From: Lateolabrax maculatus
Lineage: Eukaryota > Chordata > Actinopteri > Acropomatiformes > Lateolabracidae
Reading direction: 5' to 3'
Assembly (NCBI GenBank): GCA_031216445.1
Contig: CM062219.1
Coordinates: 7,082,501-7,146,500, forward strand
DNA length: 64,000 nucleotides
The position numbers and the translations under genes are program-made. Under the pieces are notes generated by a model. That model was not told where the DNA came from, did not search any database, and was given only the letters and a program-made list of their open reading frames with translations. Every line of letters begins with the position of its first letter. Position 1 is the first letter of the stretch. This document shows, in pieces, positions 1-12,700 of this stretch.

Positions 1-595
1 GGCCTGCTGTTTTTCCACAGTGTAATTTACTATAGTAAACTCTTTTTGGCATCATATCAGGACTAGTAGTAGATGTCTGTGTAGGCTGCATGTCATCTTT
101 AGGGACTAGAAAAGAACAGATGTCAATGTTGTGCTGAATCCTCATGGCGTTTGTAAGTCTAATTACGCTTGTCTGTAGATATGATGAGCACTCTCTTACT
201 CCCATTGGACACTGCTGCTCTGCCCCCGGGGTAGATTAGTCTGTGATAAACTGCCATAAATTTGCTGTTCCTAAATTTTCCGGTGTATTTAGCCACAACT
301 GATTTTATCATAAGGGTCAGTCACATCCATGGTTCAAAAGTGTATAAAATCATAGAAAATCTAAAACAAATACAAAATACAGATGTAAAGAACAGGCTGC
401 ATTGTAACTCAGTCATTGAGTAGTGGAGCATGTCATCAATCTTAGATTGGTGGTGGGATTTCTGTTTCAAGACACCTACTGCATCTTTACCTCTGACATT
501 TAACTTGGTAATTGTAGTTACTGTTACAGCTGAAATGGTGCACTTGTAAATACAATGGTGATTTAAGATCTGTCTTTCTTTGCAATGTTCTGCAG
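1..595 (+). other. AFF1: AFF1 intron (left edge of window)
   Basis: This stretch lies upstream of the first AFF1 exon visible in the window and ends in a TTCTGCAG-type acceptor at 595. No coding exon, RNA gene or recognisable repeat was seen in it. The exon holding the AFF1 start codon must lie further left, outside the window. Confidence 0.6.
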
Positions 596-3500
596 TGTAT
601 ACAATGAAGAGAGGAACCTTCTTCGCCTCCGAGCATGGGAACAGAGGAACCAAGAAACAAGCCAAGCCAAAGAACTCAACCCTGAGAATGTGCCACTCTT
701 TGGGGAACCATACAAGGTAAAGACTCACATAGCAGGAGTAAAATGCTCTAATGATAACACTGTCAGTTGTGTAGTCTGTTGGCACATTGGCAGACAATTA
801 AACAACATTGTAGCCTCTAACAGGGCTTCTACTGTAGGTGTTATGGATGAAAAGATGCTTCTTTTTTTTTAAACTTATTTCAATACCATAACAGGGTTGC
901 ATGTCAAGTACAAAGTGTTCAGACTGCTTCTAAATGACTGCATTTATATATTTACATCTATGATATCTATGATATCAACTATGATGACATTGGTTATTGT
1001 ATGCACCCATGTATGATAATGATCATGTTTAATTTCCTTGATAGAGGATATAATAATGTTATATATTTGCATCTTTACCACAAAGAGCACTGTCATGTCT
1101 GCGTCGTCTTTTAGGAGAATATTGAATTAACTGAGGAGATGGCAGGATTATTTTCAGCCCTGAGTAGTGTCTGCACTCTTCCTCTGGGGCTGCAAATGGC
1201 CCCAACAGCCTCCACGAATAAGACAGGGCAGCCTGCATGTAGCCTGACAAGCAAAACCCCGGTGCAAAAAAAGTCTGTGTGAGTGCAATTGCTGTGAGCT
1301 GTGAGTGCATGATGATAATTGAAAGCGACTCAGTTGATCGTAGCAACATTTTTATGAACTCCTTTCTTCTCTCATCTCGATTTTGGCATCTGGACAGTCA
1401 GAGGACACTGTTTGGATAGATTTTAGTGAGTAAATCAAACTGAAACTGTAAAGGTTGGCAGGACAAACATTTTTAAAAGGTGACATGCCCACACAACCTA
1501 GGGTTTAAGACAGTTAATTCAGCGTAAATATGTTTAAAAGAAGGTTTTGTAAACTGAAATATCTGTCCTCTGTTAACATAACTAAGTGTTTACGCCTTTT
1601 TTTTGTAGACAAACAAAGGGGATGAGCTTTCCAATCGAATCCAAAGGATGCTGGGCAGTTATGAAGATGTGAATAATCCTTATCCCTTTGCTATTGAGCC
1701 ATTACCCATTCCTACTTATGTAAGCTTCTCACAGTCAGATCCGGGTCAGCCAAACACAGATAAATCAACCAAACCTCCATTCCATAACCAGGTCCATTAC
1801 ACGTCCACCCAAAATCAGAAAACCCCCCTCAGTAACAGTTGCTCCTCTCAGCCCATGAGGATGTCCTCTGCCTCTTCTTCTCCTGACCACCATGGACATT
1901 CATCCACTTTCCCAAATGCGTCTTTGAACCACAGTCAGGGCAGTCAGCTCAACCACTCAGCACATCAACAAAAGAAGAGTGAAGCCCACTCAGATTTGAG
2001 GGAGCGTGTCAGCCTTCCCCAGGAAATGTCTTCTCAGTCTCCTGATGCTAAGCCGCCGGGCTTCCTGCGCTCCAGTGACCACGATGTTACGGACACTAAG
2101 GACTCCTTCGATAGACATCAGCTCCAAGCGTCCACAGATCACCCCTCCGAGTCCGACTGTTTTAACCTAAAACAGTCCCCCAAAGATGGATCTATGCCTC
2201 AAGCCAACAAGGGTACCGCACTACCTTCCCAGACCTTCCCCTCACTCCTGTCGTCCAAGCAGCCCAGTATTGTCATGACCCAGAAGCCAACAGCGTATGT
2301 GCGGCCAATGGATGGTCAGGACCAGGTGGTTAGCGAGTCACCTGAGCTGAAGCCTTCACCAGAGCCATATGTACCTCTACCGGAGTTAATCAACAAGCCG
2401 GACCTGGGCAAAACAAAGATACTGCCACAATTTTTGGAGGTGAGTATATTGTTGTTGATTCCATGACTGCAATACATCATATTATTTAAAATGCTTATAC
2501 TGTACCTCCCTTAAAACCGGAAACTTGTTGGTTTTAAATTTCTAATTTGCTAATTTTAAGGTTCCAGTCTTTTATGCCAACCTAAGCGAACTGGCCGCGA
2601 GCTGTAGCTTTGTATTTAGCATTCAGATTGGTATTGATCTTCTTATCTATCTCTCAGCAAGAAAGTGAATAAGTGTGTTTCCCAGAATGTTGAGCTATTC
2701 CTTTTAATAGCAATAGTTGTAGTAACAGAGCTGCAATCCTAACTCCATGTCCAGGCATGTAGCCTGTAATAATCATTACTACAAATGTGAGTGTGATTTT
2801 AAATCCGAGGAACTTTGAAGTTTTGCTCAGGCTCTCTATAAACAAATGCAGTAAACTGCACTAGTACACTGTTACATCTTAAGGTAGGCTCTAAAGTACA
2901 ATGTGGTCCAGGGAGTGTGGGCGAGGTAAAAGGGACAAGGGAAGTCCTACTTATTATATTGCAGCATTATTGACTGTACTGTACTCTGGACTAAGATGAT
3001 TGTGTGTCTGCTGATCTCAGGATGTTCTGTGAAACCTCTTCATAGTTTTGATATTCTTGCTTGACTGTTCATGCGTGTAACAAGGCCTTGGACTTGCTTT
3101 GTTTTGGAGAACTTGGCTGAACTCCAGTTCAACTCTATTCATCTGTTCTCTGTCACACATAAACACACACATACAACCCTTGCACCTGCAGCACTCCACA
3201 CCTCCCCCACACCCTCCTGCAGCAGCACAGCAGTGCTGAATATGCTGCTGTTTTCACTGCTGGGACTAATCCAGTGCAGAATACCAAGGCAGTTACTCAT
3301 ACCCCTATTTCTCACCAACCCTTTACGCCCGAGTACCACATCTGCAGTAAGCCAAATATAAGATGTTTTGGGATCTTCTGTATAATCAGATATGTCCCTT
3401 TAGCCTCCAAAGGGGGATGGGGATCTTGTTATGTTATGTTATGTGTTATTCCTAACACAGGTCAGTGCAGAGATGTCATGGGTCAGAGTGCAGACAGAGT

Positions 3501-3650
3501 GCAGACAAACAAAACACTAAGTAGTCACACTGCAGACCTCTGTACTGGGAAGTTCCTGAAGCGGTAAACACAGCATGCATTAAACAAATCAACAAAACAG
3601 AAAAACACAATGACATTTCAGAAAACCCACAATTTCAGAAGCCTTTTTTC

Positions 3651-3722
<72 letters not shown>

Positions 3723-6700
3723 TCAGCTGCCTCTGATAACTTCACCCCTGGGCTCGGCAGAACAATAAATGAGCTTTGTCACCAACTTGCATAACTGCTC
3801 TGGGGGCCCATTCACTCTGACCTTATCTCAAACACTGTCCATTCAGAAGGAAAAACTGAAAGCCTGAAAACAAACTGAAACGCAGCCTGTTGACTCATTC
3901 TCACACACAGTATTTATCTGATGTTGGGGTTGGCCTAGGTTACCGCTTGATACCGGGAATTGCGTCACTCATGTAGTGATTGAGGCTGTAGTAAGTGGCG
4001 ATGTAGTGTAGGACTGTATTATATTGAGAGATGTTTTTAATGTTTGGTTTACTCCCATGTTGTATACAAAATGTTCACACACAAGGTGTAGGGTTTTTAT
4101 GTTGGTCTCTCTTTATTTTTTATTTTTTTTTATCTCTGAATGGAGACCTTTTCAGCGCTTATAGGCTTATAACGCAAAGATACGAGTAAACTGTTTAACT
4201 ATATGCCATTATAAATAATTGGTCTAAACATCTTTTAAATGGAGTTCTATGGAAGATTTAAAAACAAAGAAAGAAAAGGGAAATACAATACACATTGTAT
4301 ATGTATTTTTTATATTTTTTACTGTGCCATAAATGAAAAAACGTGTGAAAAGGATATTTAATAGCTTTTAGTGTGTAATAACTGAATTGTTTTTCATTGT
4401 GACATTAACAAAATGGTTTGCCCTGTAAAACATTATCCTCTAAAGCCCCTAAATCTTTCTATGTTTAGCATTAGTGTTTTCACTGCCTTTATGGTTACTC
4501 AAAATTATTCCTTTTCTTTCTACAGACAAGGACAAATGAAGCTCAGTGTGTTGAGGACATCTTGAGAGTAAGTCCAGCTGTTTAAATTCTCATTTACAGT
4601 ACTTATTTTGTCATTTGCCATTATAATGATAGAAATAACATTAAATGAATAAATAATAGTTATTTTGAATTGGCTTTATTTTCAGTTTACATTTTAGTTC
4701 CAAACATCTAAGCTGCTTGTTTAAACAAATATACATGATTACTTACCCACATATACTTTGTCTAGCCAACCTAGGTAGCCTTCACACGTCAACACAAAAT
4801 AATTTAAGTGTACTTACACTTACTGGATCTATGTAAAATGATGGGTTTTTTTCAAAATATTTTCTGTATCCTGGATATAGCAGAATGTACTGTATATATA
4901 TCTCTGTTTGAATGTAGGGGATTGATGGGCCTGTAGTCAGGGAATGTTTTGCTTATTCTTACACAGTTTGTAGTATCTCCTGTTTCTGGGGTATGAGAGC
5001 ATATGGCTGTCATGTTAAGATGCTGTAGCTGTAACAAACTTCGACAGCTCATGTTACATTTTCAATCATAGAAGAGCAAACATACATGTTTTTAGTTGCT
5101 TACAACTCTACAAACTTGAGTAACTGCTGATAAACCTTTAGCTTTCTTTAGCCTTCTTACAGCAGTGTTCTGCTCTGGATCTACAGTATGTTATTACTGT
5201 TTTTTTTTTTTGTTTTTTTCAATTGTTCACTCACCTCACAGCTCCACTGAGTTTCCAAAGATCAGCATGTGGGCCACTGATCTGTGCTGGGAAATGAAAA
5301 AGTTATGAGTGTTCAGTAATGTGAGATTTCAAAATAACCTTTTTATTCCTCAGTTAATACCTGAGTCATTCTAAAAGATTCCTGCACAAACTTTAAAATT
5401 ATCTAGCAGCGTATAGTGGCTTTGCAGCAGCCTTACTGAGTTGTTTAATTTATTAGATATTTACTGTTGTAGGTGTGGTGCCGATGTTTACCTTCAGGAC
5501 AGCTTGGGCATGGACTCAACAAGATGCCTAATGCAAAGACAGGAATGAGAGTTTTTAGAGACATGATTTAATTGAGCAATTTCTGATTATTGAACAGCTG
5601 CACAGTCTTGCTGCCAACAGCCCTGTTTACCTTATCCAAAATATGCTGCACAGAGATCTAGATACTCTCCAGATCACTGAAGCAATCAATAATTTAAATC
5701 TAAGACCGTTAAAAACTTCAAACTGTAAGAATTAAGGAACATACTTGGTCAATGATTCTCAGAGACTTTGTTTTGTTCAAACATTCTTGAATGTGTATCA
5801 GTGGCTCTAATGTGTGTAAGGAACTTATTCTCCACAACATTCATCACACTCTACAAATGGCCTGTATTGATACATGATGCAAAAAGAACCTGGATTCCTC
5901 TGACCAGAACCAGAGGAATCCAGGTTGTGGTTCTTTTTTGATGACCCTGTGTCCTGAACCTTTCTTGATCTTTGCTGACAACATCATCAGCCCACATGGT
6001 CTTACTTTAGTTTTCTTTGCAACTTGAATGAGCTACAACAGACAATCATGTGTCGTCACTGTATCTCAAATATAACGGGGGACAGTTTGAATGGAGTTAC
6101 TGGTTAGGAAATACTCCAGTGAGAGTGTACCTGTGTGCTTTAATCTTGATTTTATATAGAGTGATGCCTGTTTTTGTGTGTTTGTAGTTGGGCTAAATTG
6201 ATCACATCACACTCTTTCTATTCCCCACCACAGGAAATGACCCACTCATGGCCCCCTCTCCTGACAACTATACACACACCTAGCACAGGTGAACCCTCCA
6301 AATCCCCGTTCCCAGCCAAGGTAAGAGTTTAAAGGTTGAGAATTATTGAGATTCCCATGTGTACATAGGCGGAGGGGTCTTGGTTGCAGTAATCCTGCAT
6401 CCTCGCTTGTGTTACCTCCTCAGATTAAGCCCACTGTAAGAGAGGACATAGGACAAGAACAAAAAGTATTCCAGTGTTTAACTGCAGATAATGTGAATCT
6501 TCAGTGGTCTGAGTTAGCCAAATCAAGTGGCTATTTTCAAAGGTTTATAGGCTCTTAAGCGCAAAACTCCCTCTCTGCAAAAGGGTCAGGGGTTAATTTC
6601 TGTGGTGTCGTGGAAGGATTCTCACTGACAGTCAATGAGCTTTCCTCTAGTGTCATCCTGAGGTGGAAAGAAATGTTTTTCTTGACCATTTAACCCTTAA

Positions 6701-9700
6701 TTGAATTGATTCCTTGATGATTTTACTAGTGCTAAAACTCTAGAATTAGCAAAATGATCTGGTTATAAGGCTATAACTAATAAAACGTTTATGTAAGTGT
6801 ACTTAATTACAGATTGATGTGCACATACTGCACCAGCCATTACAAGAGTTATCAATCAAGTTTAAATGTAGATGCAAATGTACAAATTTAAATAAAACAA
6901 ATGTAAGACCCAGATTAAAGCTTGTTTGTTTTTTCCTCCCCACAGGAAGCAGTGCACGTCTCTTCGTGTCCAGGACAAAGTGAGTAGTGAGTGAATGAAA
7001 CAGAGTACAATTGAGGCACAGAACAAGAATGAACATGATGATAAAGAATAGTGAGGTAGAAGTGATGTTACTGTATCATAGGAAACCAACACAGCCGGTA
7101 CGTCTCCTCTCTTCTCTCTGTCCAGTTTTCTTCAAAGCAGTGTTTCTATGGTAACTTATACACTGTTAACTGGCCACAAAATACCACAGGAAAGAAACAA
7201 CCCTACAATTTGATCTCAAATTTGAACCTCTGCTAAAAGAAAGAGTTGCTCACGTAGAAGAGAGGGGGAGTAATCTCTCACTATTCACATGTCTTCTCTT
7301 TAACTGATGTAAAATATTAGTCTTGTTATGTGTTTTACGCTTTCATTTCCAGTTGCACTTGTTTGTTTTGTTTCACTAATAGCTGCTTGTCATCCATCAC
7401 TTACTATCACTGCTCAGTCCTTTGTCTCTTGTTTTATTGCTGGCTTTTTTTTTGGTGTGTTTTTAGTTTTTTTTAGGCTTTTTTATGCTTTAACTGACAG
7501 AGACAGATAGACAGGAAAGGCAGGGGAGAGAAAGGGGATGACATGCAGCAAAGGGCCCCGGGCCGCTGCGGTAAGGACTTAATGGTATGCTCTGTACCCA
7601 GTGAGCTACCGTGGCGCCCCATCAATCGATTTTTAAGTGCTTCTTGCATTAGAAAATCAGTCAGCAGTACTGTTATTAGTCGCCCAGCTGTTGAAGTACC
7701 TGCCTACAAACCTTTGTATAGTGCAATCCAATACAAAAGCACCTTTTTCTTAATGTACTGGCCATCATAAGTGCACGTTACCGTAACCGTTGTTCCACAG
7801 TATATGAGTATATTTAGAAGCCAGTTGTTCAGTCAGTCTCCCTCTGTCTGCTTGAGCACTTATTATCTCACCAATGTTTGTATAGTATGTTTTGTGACAG
7901 CACTGGCTATTATATGAGTGACAAAAAAGTTGTGTGTGCCTGCAGTGTGTTTTATTTGAAATTACACCAAGCAAGAAAAGCAGTTTTTGTGCAACAGGTG
8001 TGGAATTTAAGAAGGTCTGGGATTTGGGATATGCTAACAAAAGATTTTAGGAACAGATTACTGTGTTACTGTATGATTATTAAAGTCTACAAACCTACTG
8101 AACTGTAGAAATCTTGACAAAAAATTATGGTGGTGTCTTGATTAATTCAGGACTTCATTGATTTAATAAAGTATAGTGTGTGCTCCCGGAGATGTAACTG
8201 TACATCACCTATATTCATTTAATTTTTACAACAATGATACATTAGATTTCACATTAGATTATTCGTAGTTGTAATAGTAGTTCCACCACCACAGACCACA
8301 AATTGAGTCAGTTTTAATCTGTGAAGTTATCAGTAGTCATTAGTTTAAAAACTTCAGCTGCATGGGAGTCAAATCCACATTAGTGTGAATATTTTTTTAC
8401 AATGACGTGCACATGCGTTGTTTATTTTGTAAGACTGTTTGTTTTGTCTGTCGTTTTTTTTTTTTTCAGAAAACTATAAATCCTCTCCTGCAGATCCATC
8501 CCAGCTCATCCAGCAGAGCTCGTCATCGTGAGTGACTTTTCAAAAGGATGTTTTTTGTGTATTTCAATATGACACCCTGCTGACCTGCTTCCCTGAGGAC
8601 CATTGCACTTTACTGAACTTGAAAGAGAATCATTGATTTTATGCAGTTTAATCAAAATAATTTCTTGAAAAGACATGCTAGCTTCATCAGGGTGTTTCTG
8701 ACAGTGACATGACAAAGCTTTACAGGCTGTTTTCAACCAGCCATTCAGAACCAGCTGCTGTGAATTAAACGTGGTTACACCCACCATCAGTTCACATCAA
8801 AGAAGCATTTAAGCAATCAGACTAATTGCAGATAAAAGATAGTATTACAAATAATTTCATAAGGGCTACCACTAACTATTATTTTCATAATCAGTTAATC
8901 TGCAGATTATCATCTTGATTAATTGTTTTGTGTATAACATGTAAGAAAAGATGATGTTTTCAAATAGCTTGGTTTGACCAACAGGTAAATCTCCACATTT
9001 GAGAAGCTAGAAACTATTCGGCATTTTTACTCGAAAAATGACTAAAACGATGAATTGATTATCAAAATGGTTGCAGATTAGTTTTGTGTCCATCAGCTAC
9101 CGACCATTTGTTTGGCTCTAATTTTTTGGAAAAACATTTGTAGAATTAACTAATTGGAAGTCAAAAAAACAAACCTTTCTCCCGTCAGTTTCTTCCTCAC
9201 ACACAATGTTTGCCAGCACAGCCTGGGCATGTGGGCCACAATGATTGTTATTTAATTATAACTGTAACACTACTATGTTATATTATTGTGGTGTTTTGTT
9301 TGTGTGTGTGTGTGTGCTGTAGTTCATTGGAAGCAGCACATTCCAGAGGCGTGGAGTCCGCCAGCACCAGCGACTCGGAGAGTAGCTCAATATCAGAGTC
9401 GGACAGTGAAGGCACCACTGAGGAGACGCCCCAACCCTCAGTGAGCAACCCAGTTAAAACCGAGGTAATTTTCTGCATGCATATTTATGTATACATATTG
9501 AATAATAGGACACACAAATATGCATTTTCTGAACTGTTTGTTCTTACAAATTTTTTTAAATCACAATGTTTGCATCTTTTTATAGCCTGATGCTCCAGCA
9601 GTGACCCATGGTGATTGGCAGTTGGGGAACTGGATCAGATCCAGCCAGCAGAGCTCCAGCACTGAAAGTCAAAGCGTTGCCCGTGCCTCTGAGAGCCTCA

Positions 9701-12700
9701 CTCACAAACAGCCGCCGCCCACTCAAAGCTCCAAGCACCCCAGTGTAGAGGTGGTCGACCCCACCAGGGAGTCTAAACCTCCGCTTTCTTCTCACCAGAA
9801 AGAGTTCACTGATAACCTTTGTCCTCAGGGCAACTGCAACCAGCAAAGTAGCCAAAAATCCCCCTCTGCTGATTTGAACAGCTGTAGCAGTTCCAGGAAA
9901 CTTTCATGCAACACCCACTCCTCAAAACCAGCAACGGCAGGTTGCCCAGATCACACTGAAGCCGCGCACGGCGTGAAGTGTGAGGAACTCATAGCCGCGC
10001 GAGACAAAGACCCCTGTTTCACAGATAGGCCCAAGGTAAAGACGAAAACAGGACATAGCAAGAAAAGCAAGGGCAGCAGTGACCCTAAAAGAGACAGTAA
10101 GAGGACTTCTAAACACACGTCACTTGACAAGCGGAAGGCTGGACCTGAAGTCCCGCTGCTGCAGTATGCTCATTGTCCATCGTGTGGTGTGCGATATCCT
10201 AACCCCTGCTCCTGCCCCACTCAAAGTCCTGCTCAGCCTGACCAGCAGCCTCCTGTCCCACCAGTCAGAATAAGTTGTAGCAAACAAAAGTCAGAGACCA
10301 TCTGCCAGAAGGGCACCAAGACTCCTCACAAAACAACCCACAAGCACTCAGAGAAGACTGGGCATACAGCCAAGAGTTCTCTGGACCCCCACAGGCCTCC
10401 TAGATCCCTGCTGGTGAAGATTGATCTAAGTCTGCTCTCAAGAGTCCCCCAGACCTCCGGCAACCACCAGGAGATACCCAGCAATGCAAAAAGATCAGCT
10501 CTGGTCATAGAGCAAGATGAAGGGGCCAGTGATGCTCCTACAACACACAAACTCACCAAAACCAGCAAAAAGAGTATACCTCAAAATGTGAGAAATACGA
10601 GGGTCTAGGGGAGATCTAGGTAGCATACATGTACAGAGTGAAAGTCTATTTTTATTTTAATGTGTGATTTGTTGTCTTCCAGGTTGAGGTAGACAATAAA
10701 ACTGTTCCCAGGAAGAAACCAAGGCTGGAAAACAAGAATACCTCATCAACTCATGCTTCTATCAAACTGGAGTAGGTCCCCTGAACCAGAGCATCCCATA
10801 CTTGTTTATACCAGAGATAACCTTGACATTGTTGTTGTGTTTGACAAGCTCTCTGATCATGTCACCTGCAGAAGTTCAAGCAATTCAACAGAGAACCGGG
10901 AGCGAAAGAAGGCCAAGAAAAAAAATCCTGTTCCTGTGCAGCAGCCTCTGACACCAAAAGACACTGCGAAAGACTCAAAGTTACACAAACGCAGTTCTGG
11001 GGAGACCCAGGAGACCAGTAAAGAGGCTGGAAAGAACAAACAGTTCCGCAAGCACAAGAAGAGCAGCGGAAAACACCCAGAGCACCCACACTCTGAAAAG
11101 GTGACTGTCTAGGGATAAAGGCACCTAGCTTATTAATGTTAAGTTAGTGCATTGGTTCTTTTCCTTAGACAAGCTTCTGTATGTTCTCAGAGTTTTAGTT
11201 ATCGTAGGCTTATGAAAGGGAAACCATTCAAATTTCAACCAAATTTCTGCCCCTGCAATCCTAGCAGAAGAGCAGCCTCGCCGTCCCATCATCTTCACAG
11301 CCCAGAAAGGAAGTTTTGGCCAACAGGCCCCTGCTCAGACCTGACAACAGGTAAAAATCCTTTTCCGCAGAGCTGTTAAGTTGTTGTAAAATACAGTTTT
11401 TTATTTGTTATGTCCCCCAAAGCCCTGCCTGTGTCTGAACCTAGATGGATATTGTCGCCTAAATGCCATATTTTCACTATTTTCAGACTTAATCTGGTTG
11501 TGTAAGTTTTCCTGTGGGGGAAAGTAAATTCACAGAAGAGAGACAGTTCTGAGATCTTACCCACAGACAGTCGGTGTACTAAAACCTTGGAAAATTAAGT
11601 TTGATGCTACGTATTATAATATGAACTAACTAGGAACAATTATCATTAAGGCTGGAGAATGTCTGTCTGATTTTGGATAAAGATCCTCATGTTCCACATG
11701 GTTACACTGGGTCCAACAGAGTTATTGTAGTTTTGTAAATTTTTTTTTTTAGTTCTTTTTTAATTTTTGTTTTTAGCGGGTTATTTGTATATTGTTGTTT
11801 CTCATCTAATAAAGCTTCTTTCACCTGTAGGCAGTATCCAGTGAAGCATTACATAAAAGAGGCCAAAAAACTGAAGCACAAAGCAGATGCAGAGGTAAGC
11901 TTCTCTTTTTGTGTGTTTGGAGTTATTGTACTAAACTTAATACAGTCTCCCCAGTAATACAAGTAACTTATGTCCAAATTGTGTTGTTTTTTTGGGCATC
12001 CATCTTTCTCTCTTTCTTTCTTTCTTTCTCTGTTCCCCTCTCTCTCTCTCTCACTCTCTCTCTCTGTAGCCAGATAAGCTCAGCAAAGCTTTCAACTACC
12101 TGGATGCGGCCATGTACTTTGTTGAGAGTGGCATTGCCATGGAAAAAGATCCACAGATTTCAACGTCTTCCTACACTATGTTTGCAGAAACCGTGGAGCT
12201 GCTCAAGTACAAACTCACTTTTATCTCTTACCTCTTATCTTACATTATCTGTATTATTAGTCGTTTTTTTGTATTTTGTTAGTTTGCATGTTTGCAAAGC
12301 CATAAAGGATAGACTCTTCCACCCTGTCATGGTCACAGACACTGAAAAGTTTTTTTCTATATTTAAGTTACATTTCAAGCTATAACATGGAGGTTTTAAC
12401 TCCATAACTGAATTTGATGCATACATTAATTTTACCGGCACATTCTCCACTCTCTCAGGTTTGTACTGAAACTTAAAAACTCAGTGGATTCCTCTGCTCC
12501 ACCCTCAGAAAAGGACTTTGTAGCGTTATGGTAAGGTGTAAACTCTACTTTATGTGCTGTTTCTCCAACAACAGAATGTCATTAAATGTTCCAAATATTA
12601 CTGGTTACAGTTGATATCCTGTTTTAGCTTTATTTTATTTTTTAAGCTTTTAAGCTTAAGTTGTAGTTCTGAGCGCTGAGTGACTTTCTTTCAATTTGAA

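Noticed and set aside
321..797. 158-codon minus-strand frame over the first AFF1 exon
   Set aside because: Antisense shadow overlapping a true AFF1 exon, with no domain.
5887..5926. MicroRNA precursor
   Set aside because: A 16-bp stem is too short, and there are no extended paired arms.
9580..9855. 91-codon minus-strand frame opposite the AFF1 large exon
   Set aside because: Shadow of the low-complexity AFF1 coding exon; no domain and no splice context.
11909..12385. 158-codon plus-strand frame
   Set aside because: It runs through an intron and a (CT)n tract and crosses the AFF1 exon 12070-12206 in the wrong frame.
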